Source: Pseudomonas fluorescens (GTDB lineage: Bacteria; Pseudomonadota; Gammaproteobacteria; Pseudomonadales; Pseudomonadaceae). From it: a stretch of 46,136 bases of DNA. Under the pieces are notes generated by a model that worked only from the letters and a program-made list of their open reading frames with translations, was not told where the DNA came from and ran no database searches. Positions 7,002 through 14,386 of this stretch are shown here, one piece after another. A program made the translations under genes and the position numbers. The number at the start of each line of letters is the position of its first letter. Position 1 is the stretch's first letter. Location: assembly GCF_902497875.1 (NCBI RefSeq), contig NZ_CABVHY010000045.1, positions 1-46,136 on the forward strand, given 5' to 3'.

Positions 7002-8864
7002 ATGCAGTTGCCTGGTTTCTTTCCTGCGCGCTTGATAAGCAGCTTGCTGGTGTTTCTTTTGGCGCTGAATACAGCGCACGCCAAGGATGACGGCACCGAT
7101 CTGTCGGTCACAATCGAGAAAGAGATTCAAACCAATGTCATCAATGCCGATGGCAGCTTCCTCTTGACCCACGACTCGGTAATGCTCCTCAACGAAGAGC
7201 GTGCCATCAAGGCGCAAGCGCAACGCTCATTGAGCTACAACCGCACGCTGGAAACCCTGGACGTGGTCGAGGCCTACACCCAGAAGCCGGATGGCCGGAA
7301 GGTGTTGGTCAAGGCTGACCAGATCAAGGAGCAGCAAGAGCGCCAGTCTTCAAATGCGCCAATGTTTCAGGACACGCTGGTCAAGGTCGTGATATTTCCA
7401 GAGGTCGCCGTTGGCGACCGGTTGGTCCTTCAATATAAAAAACACCGCACAATCGCATTGTTCCCCGAACACTTCGAGGACCTTTCCTTTCCGGCGTTTC
7501 ATCCTACCCAGCAGTTCACCCTTGTTTACGACCTGCCGGAAAGCATGCCGTTGTATGCCGATGCCAAGGGCTTCGCGGCGACCAGCCCGACCGCTGCGCC
7601 AGGACGCAAAATCTATCGGTGGGACTATGTTTCAGGGAACAATGCCCGTATTGAGCAAGGCGCGGTTTCTTACCTGGACTATGGCCGGTATCTGGCGGTT
7701 TCGACCTTCGCCAACTTCAATGCTTTTGCACAGGCCTACGATGCCCGGGCCCAGAGCAAGGTAACGCCCGAGGTCATCGAGCTGGCAACCACCCTCACCG
7801 CCCATCTTGACAGTCCGCGGGCCAAGGCGATTGCGCTGAGTGATTGGGTGCGCAAGAACATTCGTTATGTCGCCGTCTACATTGGTGCCGGCGGCGTCGT
7901 TCCTCATTCCGTCGAGACCATTCTGGCCAATCGTTATGGGGACTGTAAGGATCACGTCGCCTTGTTGGAGGCGCTGTTGGCGGCGGTGGCGATCGAGAGT
8001 TCGCCCGCCTTGATCAATGCCGGGAATGCCTATGTTCTACCCAAGGTTCCAACCCTTGGCTTACTCGATCACGTCATCACCTATATTCCAAGCCTCGACC
8101 TGTACCTGGACTCAACCGCAGCAGAAATCGCGGGCGGTTATTTGCCGATTCCTGAACTTGATAAGCCGGTGGTCCTCACCAAGTCCGGCGAGCTGGGGCG
8201 CACACCGTTTACGCAGGAAGGCAAAGTCGAAAACACAACGGTCTTCAAGGTTGGGTCGACGGGTGCAGCAGACTTCACGCACGCGTCCAACGTAGAAGGA
8301 TGGGCTGCGGAATTTAATCGATACGTCCTCAAATCCATGAAGCCGACAGACCGGGACTTGATAGTCCAGCAAATGCTCACAGCTTATGGCCAGACGGGCA
8401 GCGGCAAGCTGGAGACCGGAGCGCTGGAAGGTAACGCAAACGACTTTGAGATAAAAATGGCAGGCCGTACCGAAAACCTGGTCAATCTGCCGGGCCCCAT
8501 TGGCGTTCCAACGCTGAGCAGCTTCGCCGGCGGCATCGCGCAGAACGTGTTTGGTTTCGCCATGGAAAATGAGCGATTGCAGGCTTTCACCTGTATCTCC
8601 GGCGTGACTGAAGAGCAGGCGCGATTCGAGTTCCCCGCGGACGTCGGCATTCTCGCCACCCCTAGGCCGGTCACATTGCGTCATGCCAGCTTCGATTACA
8701 CCTCGACCTATGTGAAAGAAGCCAATGCCGTCGTCGTGCATCGTCGCTTTACCTTTAATCACCCGAGTGCTTTGTGCAGTCCTGAGGATTTCATAGCGAT
8801 GAAACCGGCGATCGATGCGATGGTTAATGATTTGAAAAGTCAGATTATTGTTCAGGCGCTTTAG
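7002..8864 (+). CDS. Secreted DUF3857 / transglutaminase-like protein
   Basis: 620 residues from the ATG at 7002, which follows GAAGGA; an in-frame codon at 6963 has no such site. A signal peptide is evident (LISSLLVFLLALNTAHA, cleavage after about residue 26). Residues about 45-220 match the DUF3857 pattern that normally precedes a transglutaminase-like domain. The latter shows the Cys-His-Asp set: NRYGDCKDHVALLEALL (Cys), LLDHVITY (His) and LYLDSTA (Asp). The remaining C-terminal part looks beta-rich without a domain I can name. Family members are cysteine hydrolase or cross-linking candidates at the cell envelope; no substrate is established. It has no close partner gene; the next gene is convergent and 346 bases away. 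Confidence 0.85.
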   Translation: MQLPGFFPARLISSLLVFLLALNTAHAKDDGTDLSVTIEKEIQTNVINADGSFLLTHDSVMLLNEERAIKAQAQRSLSYNRTLETLDVVEAYTQKPDGRKVLVKADQIKEQQERQSSNAPMFQDTLVKVVIFPEVAVGDRLVLQYKKHRTIALFPEHFEDLSFPAFHPTQQFTLVYDLPESMPLYADAKGFAATSPTAAPGRKIYRWDYVSGNNARIEQGAVSYLDYGRYLAVSTFANFNAFAQAYDARAQSKVTPEVIELATTLTAHLDSPRAKAIALSDWVRKNIRYVAVYIGAGGVVPHSVETILANRYGDCKDHVALLEALLAAVAIESSPALINAGNAYVLPKVPTLGLLDHVITYIPSLDLYLDSTAAEIAGGYLPIPELDKPVVLTKSGELGRTPFTQEGKVENTTVFKVGSTGAADFTHASNVEGWAAEFNRYVLKSMKPTDRDLIVQQMLTAYGQTGSGKLETGALEGNANDFEIKMAGRTENLVNLPGPIGVPTLSSFAGGIAQNVFGFAMENERLQAFTCISGVTEEQARFEFPADVGILATPRPVTLRHASFDYTSTYVKEANAVVVHRRFTFNHPSALCSPEDFIAMKPAIDAMVNDLKSQIIVQAL

Positions 8865-8946
8865 TTTGATAGGGCGGACTGCGGATCCGGTGTTGAGTAA
8901 ACCTTTTTTGTACGCGCAAGCGATCTACTGGGGGAGCGGGCTTGCT

Positions 8947-9165
8947 CCAATGCCGGTCAGTTAACGGAAATCCATCGACTGGTGATTAATTGTGGCGAGG
9001 GAGCTTGCTCCCGCTGGGGCGCGCAGCGGCCCTAAAACCTGCGAGCCGTTTCTGCCAGGCACACCGCATGCGCAGGATTTACGACCGCTTCGCGGCCGAG
9101 CGGGAGCAAGCTCCCTCGCCACAGGTGCGATGTTCGTCTCAAAGTCCTTAACTGACCGGCATTGG
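8947..9165. repeat. REPIN nested within an outer 18-bp inverted repeat
   Basis: This fills most of the 346-base gap 8865-9210. The inner REPIN has arms of the TGTGGCGAGGGAGCTTGCTC type at 8991-9014 and 9100-9123. It is framed by a perfect 18-bp inverted repeat, CCAATGCCGGTCAGTTAA at 8947-8964 and its complement at 9148-9165. Beyond those arms on each side lies a degenerate unit of a third REP type (GAGCGGGCTTGCTCC at 8934-8948; GGGGCTTGCCCGCG at 9164-9177). No gene was seen in the gap. Confidence 0.8.
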
Positions 9166-9210
9166 GGCTTGCCCGCGAAAGCGGCTTAGGCCGCGATGCG
9201 GGCCAGAGCC

Positions 9211-10386
9211 TCAGCCGCAGACATTGACCGCAGCAGTCTCACGACGCTGCAGATAGATGAAGAACAGCGCTGTGCCCACGGTCAGGCCGCCGACCAGCGC
9301 GCCGGTCCATGGCAGGTCGGCGAGGTCGGCGCCGCTGGCGACTACCAGGCCACCGATCCAGGCACCCGCGGCATTGCCGAGGTTGAACGCGCTCTGGTTC
9401 AGGGTCGAGCCAAGGTTCGGTGCTTCATGGGCCTGGTCGATGATCAGCAGTTGCAGGATCGGGCACAGGGCGAAGGCGAACACTCCCCACAGCAGCAGGG
9501 TGATTGCCGCCGGAATCACCGAGTGGCTGGTCTGGCTGAACGCGGCCAGAACGATCACCACCGCCAATGCCATGCCGACCAATGATGGCAGCAAACGACT
9601 GTCCGCCAGGCGTCCGCCGAGCATGCTTCCGGCGGTCAGGCCGACGCCGAACAACAGCAACATGATGGTCACGCCGTGAGGGCTGACGCCGGTGATGTCC
9701 TGCAGGATCGGCGCGATGTAGGTGAAGACGCTGAACAGGCTGGTGGACGCCAGCACGCTCATGCCCAGCGCCAACAACACATTGACCTTGCCGAGTACTT
9801 TGAACTCGCTGGCCAGGTTGGCTTTGTCCATGGCGATGTGCTTCGGCAACCAGACCCACTGGGCAATGGCCGCAATCACACCGATCACCGACACCGCCCA
9901 GAAGGTCGAGCGCCAGCCGGCGTATTGGCCCAAAGCCGTACCCAGCGGTACGCCGAGCACGTTGGCCAGGGTCAGGCCGGTGAACATCATGGCAATCGCC
10001 TGCGCCCGTTTGTTCGGTGCCACCAGCCCGGCCGCAACCACCGAGCCGATACCGAAGAACGCGCCATGACACAGCGCGGTGATTACCCGCGCGGCCATCA
10101 AGGTGGCGTAGTTGGGAGCCAGGGCACACAGAATATTGCCGAGGATGAACATCAAGGTCATGCCCAGCAGGGTGGCCTTGCGCGGCATATTGGCGGTGCC
10201 AATCGCCAGGATGGGGGCGCCGAACACCACGCCCAGGGCGTAGCCGGTGATCAACAGGCCGGCGTCGGGAATGCTCACGCCAAGGTCTCTGGCGACGTCG
10301 GGAAGCAAACCCATGATGACGAATTCAGTGGTGCCGATGCCGAAAGCGGCAACAGCCAGTGCAAGCAAAGCGAGTGGCATGCGCAA
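9211..10386 (-). CDS. MFS transporter, DHA1 (AraJ/YdhP-type) exporter
   Basis: 391 residues with about 12 hydrophobic segments. The N-terminus LALLALAVAAFGIGTTEFVIMGLLPDVARDL is the signature opening of the AraJ/YdhP/NepI-type drug:H+ antiporter-1 branch, with the G-T-T-E-F motif in helix 1. The loop 2-3 motif is weakly kept (GTANMPRKATLL). Such proteins export small molecules (sugars, nucleosides, drugs or amino acids) across the inner membrane using the proton gradient; the substrate is unknown here. It ends opposite the 7002-8864 gene and begins divergently from the EamA transporter, with 190 bases between the two starts. In that gap a short palindrome GGCATACGCATGCC lies at 10419-10432, a possible operator. 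Confidence 0.9.
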   Translation of the reverse strand: MRMPLALLALAVAAFGIGTTEFVIMGLLPDVARDLGVSIPDAGLLITGYALGVVFGAPILAIGTANMPRKATLLGMTLMFILGNILCALAPNYATLMAARVITALCHGAFFGIGSVVAAGLVAPNKRAQAIAMMFTGLTLANVLGVPLGTALGQYAGWRSTFWAVSVIGVIAAIAQWVWLPKHIAMDKANLASEFKVLGKVNVLLALGMSVLASTSLFSVFTYIAPILQDITGVSPHGVTIMLLLFGVGLTAGSMLGGRLADSRLLPSLVGMALAVVIVLAAFSQTSHSVIPAAITLLLWGVFAFALCPILQLLIIDQAHEAPNLGSTLNQSAFNLGNAAGAWIGGLVVASGADLADLPWTGALVGGLTVGTALFFIYLQRRETAAVNVCG

Positions 10387-10576
10387 GGTCTCTGTCTGTA
10401 GTCTTGACGCTCTGATCAGGCATACGCATGCCGGCTACCTTCTCCATGGGAGTGGGCAGCAGCAGAAATTATTGGAATTGGTATGTGCGCAACTGAGTGC
10501 GGCGTGGTCGGTTGCAGTATAAACAGCTGCCGACATATGGCGAATCAATTCTCTCAATCCGGACAAGGAGTATGCC

Positions 10577-11410
10577 GTGCTTGCGACGGCTCTGGTGTTG
10601 GTGGCGGCGCTGTTACACGCGGCCTGGAATACCCTGATCAAATTCAGCGGCGAGCGGTTGCTGGTCGTGGCTTGCATGGACAGCGTGGCGATGCTGTTCG
10701 TGGCGCTGATGTTGCCTTTCGTATCGCTGCCTCCGGTTGAGATCTGGCCGTGGATCCTGGCCTCGGCGGCGTTTGAGTTGCTCTATCGCTATCTGCTGAT
10801 CCAGGCCTATCGGGTTGGCGATCTGGGGTTGGTGTATCCGCTGATGCGCGGGCTGTCACCGTTAGTGGTGCTGGCCTTGACCCTGATTTTTGCCGGTGAG
10901 GTGCTGAGTACCCAGCAGATCCTCGGCATTCTGCTGATCCCGTTCGGCATGCTCTGCCTGCTCTGGCAAGGGGGCGGCGGCGAGCGCCTGCCGTGGTCGA
11001 TGCTGCCGGTGGTGGCGTTGATCGGCCTGTGCATCGGCTGCTACACCTTCATCGATGGCCAAGCCTTGCGGCGCTGGTCGCACCCTCTGGATTACCTGGT
11101 GTGGGTGACGTTGTTCAGCGCCTGGCCGTTTCCCTTGCTGGCGCTGGTGCGCAAGCGTCCGGCTTTCCTGTTGTTCTGGCGCGAGCAATGGCGCCTGGGG
11201 CTGAGCGTCGGATTCTGTGTGCTGTTCAGCTACGCTTTGGTGCTATGGGCCATGCAGCTGGGCTCGATTGCCGAAGCAGCGGCGCTGCGTGAGATCAGCG
11301 TGATTCTGGTGGTGCTGTTCGGGATGCGCTACTTGAAAGAACCTTTCGGCCGGCCGCGGCTCTTAGCCTGTGGGCTGGTGCTGATCGGCATGCTGGTCAT
11401 GAAGTTTTAA
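10577..11410 (+). CDS. DMT-superfamily (EamA-type) transporter, GTG start
   Basis: 277 residues, about 8-10 hydrophobic helices in two repeated halves, the EamA layout: LVAALLHAAWNTLIKFSG near the start, GLVYPLMRGLSPLVVLALTLIFAGE at the end of half one, and GSIAEAAALREISVILVVLFGMRYLKEPFG in half two. These are inner-membrane permeases, often exporters of amino acids or metabolites; no substrate can be given. The start is GTG: AAGGAG lies six bases before it, and the nearby ATG at 10572 is in a different frame. The MAPEG gene follows by 36 bases, so they are probably one operon. Confidence 0.88.
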   Translation: MLATALVLVAALLHAAWNTLIKFSGERLLVVACMDSVAMLFVALMLPFVSLPPVEIWPWILASAAFELLYRYLLIQAYRVGDLGLVYPLMRGLSPLVVLALTLIFAGEVLSTQQILGILLIPFGMLCLLWQGGGGERLPWSMLPVVALIGLCIGCYTFIDGQALRRWSHPLDYLVWVTLFSAWPFPLLALVRKRPAFLLFWREQWRLGLSVGFCVLFSYALVLWAMQLGSIAEAAALREISVILVVLFGMRYLKEPFGRPRLLACGLVLIGMLVMKF

Positions 11411-11446
11411 GCCGGACCTTAATAGAACTCCAAAAAGGAATCTGCA

Positions 11447-11833
11447 ATGACCGTCGCGTTCTGGTGTGTGTTGATCGCTATTTTTCTTCCGTACCTGTGC
11501 ACAAGTGTCGCCAAGTTCAGTGGCGGTAGGTTCGGGCTACGGGAGAACCATGATCCACGGGCTTTTCTCGACAATCTTGAAGGCTTCGCCAAGCGCGCTC
11601 ACTCTGCGCAGCTGAACAGCTTCGAAGTGACCCCGGCGTTTGCCGCGGCGGTGATCATTTCGTACATCAGCGAAAATGCCGAGCTGGTGACCATCGACGT
11701 ATTGGCGGTGCTTTTTATCACCAGCCGCTTGCTCTACATCATTTGTTATCTGGCGGACTGGGCAGTCTTGCGTTCGCTGGTGTGGTTTGTGGGTATGGCA
11801 CTGATTGCGAGTTTCTTTTTTGTGTCGATTTGA
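11447..11833 (+). CDS. MAPEG-family membrane protein
   Basis: 128 residues with four hydrophobic segments and the MAPEG pattern: PYLCTSVAKFSG in the first loop, FGLRENHDPRAFLDNLEGFAKRAHSAQLNSFE (the conserved Arg-Ala-x-x-Ala-x-x-Asn-x-x-Glu region, here RAHSAQLNSFE) and FITSRLLYIICYL in helix three. Eukaryotic MAPEG proteins are glutathione-using membrane enzymes; bacterial ones are mostly uncharacterised, so only the fold is claimed. AAAAAGGAAT precedes the ATG. It probably shares a transcript with the EamA gene upstream. Confidence 0.85.
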   Translation: MTVAFWCVLIAIFLPYLCTSVAKFSGGRFGLRENHDPRAFLDNLEGFAKRAHSAQLNSFEVTPAFAAAVIISYISENAELVTIDVLAVLFITSRLLYIICYLADWAVLRSLVWFVGMALIASFFFVSI

Positions 11834-11979
11834 GCAACGGCCGCGCGGCTTTCGTAGCAGCTGGCGCAGCCTGCGTTCGGCCGCGAAGCGGTCGCAAATA
11901 CCATCCTGCGATTTTCCAGGTGGATTGAGTCGCCTGGATTTACGACTGCTTCGCGGCCGAACGCAGCCTTCGGCAGCTG

Positions 11980-13152
11980 CTATGGGGCAGAGGGTGCATC
12001 CGGCACTTTGGGCAATACCGCGCCTTTGGGCCACAGCATCCAGATCTGCCCCTGCTGTTTCATGTCTCCGGCCAATTGCCCCGCCGCATCGCCGGTGCCC
12101 CAGAACAGGTCGGCACGGACTTCGCCGGCGATAGCGCCGCCAGTGTCCTGTGCCGCCACCGGACGTACCAGCCCGGTACCGTCGGGGCGGGTGGTCGAGA
12201 GCCATAACAGGCTGCCCAGTGGAATTACCTTGCGGTCCACTGCGACGCTGTAACCTGCGGTCAGCGGTACGTTCAGCGAGCCGCGCGGCCCTTCATTGCT
12301 GTCGGGGTTGCGATTGAAGAACACATAGCTGGGATTGCTGCCGAGCAACTCGGGTATCCGTGTCGGGTTCGCCTTGGCCCAGGCGCTGATGGTACCCATG
12401 GTCACTTGTTCTTTTTGCAGCTCGCCCTGATCGACCAGCCAGCGACCGATTGGCCGATACGGGTGGCCGTTCTGATCGGCATAACCGATGCGCAACTGAC
12501 GGCCGTCGTCCAGCCGAATGCGCCCCGAACCCTGGATCTGCAAAAATTGCAGGTTCATCGGATCGGTGAGCCAGGCAATGACCGGTGCCTTGACGCCTTT
12601 GGCATCAATCGCTGCGGCGTCGTCATAGGGTTTGAGTACCCGGCCTTCGAGCCGGCCGCGCAGGCGCTTGCCTTTGAGCTCTGGGTAAATGCTGTCGAGC
12701 GAGACGATGATCATGTCTTCGGGCACGCCATAGACGGGCACTGTGGCTTGCGCCGTCTGGGTCAGGCTGCCCGGATACACCGGTTCGTAATAGCCGGTGA
12801 TCAGACCGTTACCGCTACCATTGGCAGAGCGCAGGCCATAAACATCCAGATGTTCCCTGAGGAAACCACGGACATCGCCAGCCGTCTGCGGCACATTGGC
12901 CGCCGCTGCGCAGGTGGTGGCCCAGATCGGGTCGGCCTTGAGTCGAGTACAGGCGCTGCGCCAGGAGCCGAAACCGGCCAACAAGTCTTCATCGGAAACG
13001 GCGGGCAGGGCTTCCCAGGTCGCACTGACGTAGGTCGCAATGGCATGTGTTTCCGGCTTGGTGCTGTCGCCACCGTTGCAACCGGCGAGCAGGGCGACCA
13101 TCGGTAGGGTCCAGGCCAGGTTGCGACGCCATGCCTTGAAATGACTGTTCAT
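11980..13152 (-). CDS. mltA: Membrane-bound lytic murein transglycosylase A
   Basis: Cleaves the glycan strands of peptidoglycan between MurNAc and GlcNAc, forming 1,6-anhydroMurNAc, from the inner face of the outer membrane. 390 residues from the ATG at 13152, chosen over the upstream codon at 13200 because AAAGGAAA precedes it and the lipoprotein signal then begins correctly. Lipobox LLAGC has the acylated Cys at residue 25, followed by Asn, compatible with outer-membrane sorting. The MltA domain includes TGYYEPVYPGSL and FLQIQGSGRIRLDDG. The C-terminal 3D domain has AAQDTGGAIAGEVRADLFWGTG, whose Asp residues match the catalytic Asp of E. coli MltA. It converges on the MAPEG gene. Confidence 0.95.
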   Translation of the reverse strand: MNSHFKAWRRNLAWTLPMVALLAGCNGGDSTKPETHAIATYVSATWEALPAVSDEDLLAGFGSWRSACTRLKADPIWATTCAAAANVPQTAGDVRGFLREHLDVYGLRSANGSGNGLITGYYEPVYPGSLTQTAQATVPVYGVPEDMIIVSLDSIYPELKGKRLRGRLEGRVLKPYDDAAAIDAKGVKAPVIAWLTDPMNLQFLQIQGSGRIRLDDGRQLRIGYADQNGHPYRPIGRWLVDQGELQKEQVTMGTISAWAKANPTRIPELLGSNPSYVFFNRNPDSNEGPRGSLNVPLTAGYSVAVDRKVIPLGSLLWLSTTRPDGTGLVRPVAAQDTGGAIAGEVRADLFWGTGDAAGQLAGDMKQQGQIWMLWPKGAVLPKVPDAPSAP

Positions 13153-13280
13153 TCGGTATTTCCTTTGCCGGTTGTCCAAGCGCTCAGGGCGCTCAAACAA
13201 CCCGTATTGTTAATAGGGCTATTGGTCTTTGCGGATGACGCGAGGATACTGGGCGCCGTTTCCCGTGACCTGAAGCCCCC

Positions 13281-13730
13281 ATGACTTTTAAAAGACTTTC
13301 AGTTGTATTGCTGGCCTGCCTGACATTGTCCGCCTGCGGTGGTGTCGACCCGAATTCTCCGCTGGGTCAGCGCAAGGCGATCTTCAAACAAATGCTCAAG
13401 ACCAGCGAAGACCTGGGCGGCATGCTGCGCGAACGAATTCCCTTCGACGGAGCGCGTTTTGCCGAGGGCGCGGTGAAGCTGGATAGCTTGTCCCATGAAC
13501 CGTGGAAGCATTTTCCTCAGGTCAGAGAAGAAGACCACACCAGCGCCAAGGACGATGTCTGGCAGCAGCAGGCACGCTTTCAAGAGTTGGCCCGCACCCT
13601 GGAAGCGGCCACCGGTGAATTGGTGATCGCCAGCCAGGTTCAGCCCTACAAGGCCAGTAACCTGGGCCCTGCGGTGCAGAAGGTCGAAGACGCCTGTAGT
13701 GCGTGCCATAAACAGTTTCGTGATCATTGA
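13281..13730 (+). CDS. Cytochrome c'-like (c556-type) lipoprotein
   Basis: 149 residues. A lipoprotein signal ends at LSAC (Cys 19). The mature protein is helical and carries one haem-binding CSACH motif (139-143) only seven residues from the C-terminus, as in the four-helix-bundle cytochrome c'/c556 family. The role would be periplasmic, membrane-anchored electron transfer or binding of a small gas ligand; the partner is unknown. A haem lipoprotein of this class is less common than the soluble form. It is divergent from mltA (128 bases between the starts) and ends facing the DUF1090 gene across a REP cluster. Confidence 0.87.
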   Translation: MTFKRLSVVLLACLTLSACGGVDPNSPLGQRKAIFKQMLKTSEDLGGMLRERIPFDGARFAEGAVKLDSLSHEPWKHFPQVREEDHTSAKDDVWQQQARFQELARTLEAATGELVIASQVQPYKASNLGPAVQKVEDACSACHKQFRDH

Positions 13731-13754
13731 TTTTGCAGCTCAATAGATAACCCA

Positions 13755-13903
13755 GTGGCGAGGGGGCTTGCTGTGGCGAGGGGGCTTGCCCCCGTTCGAC
13801 TGCGTAGCAGTCGTGAAACCAGCCGCTGCGTTTATCCTGACACTGCAAAATAGTCGATTTTAGGACTGCTTCGCAGCCCAGCGGGGGCAAGCCCCCTCGC
13901 CAC
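13755..13903. repeat. REPIN with a duplicated left arm
   Basis: GTGGCGAGGGGGCTTGC occurs twice in tandem (13755-13771 and 13773-13789), and the inverted partner lies at 13882-13902. The ~90 bases between carry a second weak inverted pair (GACTGCGTAGCAGTC at 13798-13812; GGACTGCTTCGCAG at 13863-13876). It sits between the converging cytochrome and DUF1090 genes. Confidence 0.82.
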
Positions 13904-13917
13904 ACCTGGCACCGCAC

Positions 13918-14313
13918 TTACTTTTCCAGCTCATCCAGCGCTTCCTGCAATTCTTTGCGGGACTTGGCGAGTTTGTCTTTGAGTTTGTTGATTTTCTCGG
14001 AGTCGTCCTTTTTCATGGCCTTCTCAAGGTCACTCTGACGACGGCTGACTTCGTGCTTGGCATCCAGCACCTTGTTTTCCCGTTCTTTCTTCAAGGACGC
14101 TTCGGTGCAGTTGGCCGTAACTTCGCTCAGGGCTTTTTCCAGGCCCGCTTGCTGTTCACTATTGCCATGGGCCCTGGCTTGCTCGATCTGGGTGCTGATA
14201 GCCTGACGTTTAGCCGCGCAGCCGGTCAGTTCAGGGGTTTCTTCAACGGCCAACAGAGGGGTGGCCAGCAGGCTGCAAACAGTAAGCAGGGCGAGCGGTG
14301 ACAAAAAATTCAT
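13918..14313 (-). CDS. DUF1090 periplasmic protein (YqjC-like)
   Basis: 131 residues with a signal peptide (LALLTVCSLLATPLLA). The mature part starts with a Cys in LTGCAAKRQAISTQIEQARAHGNSEQQAGLEKALSEVTANC, the conserved two-Cys segment of the DUF1090 family. It continues as a highly charged helical or coiled-coil region rich in Lys and Glu to the C-terminus. Function is not established. It lies downstream of ligB on the same strand, 73 bases from its stop. Confidence 0.85.
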   Translation of the reverse strand: MNFLSPLALLTVCSLLATPLLAVEETPELTGCAAKRQAISTQIEQARAHGNSEQQAGLEKALSEVTANCTEASLKKERENKVLDAKHEVSRRQSDLEKAMKKDDSEKINKLKDKLAKSRKELQEALDELEK

Positions 14314-14386
14314 GAAAGCTCCGTGAAAAAGATCGCTATCAGGTCAGTGTACAGATCGCTATTGGAGTTCATCTGTACCCTTGGGT

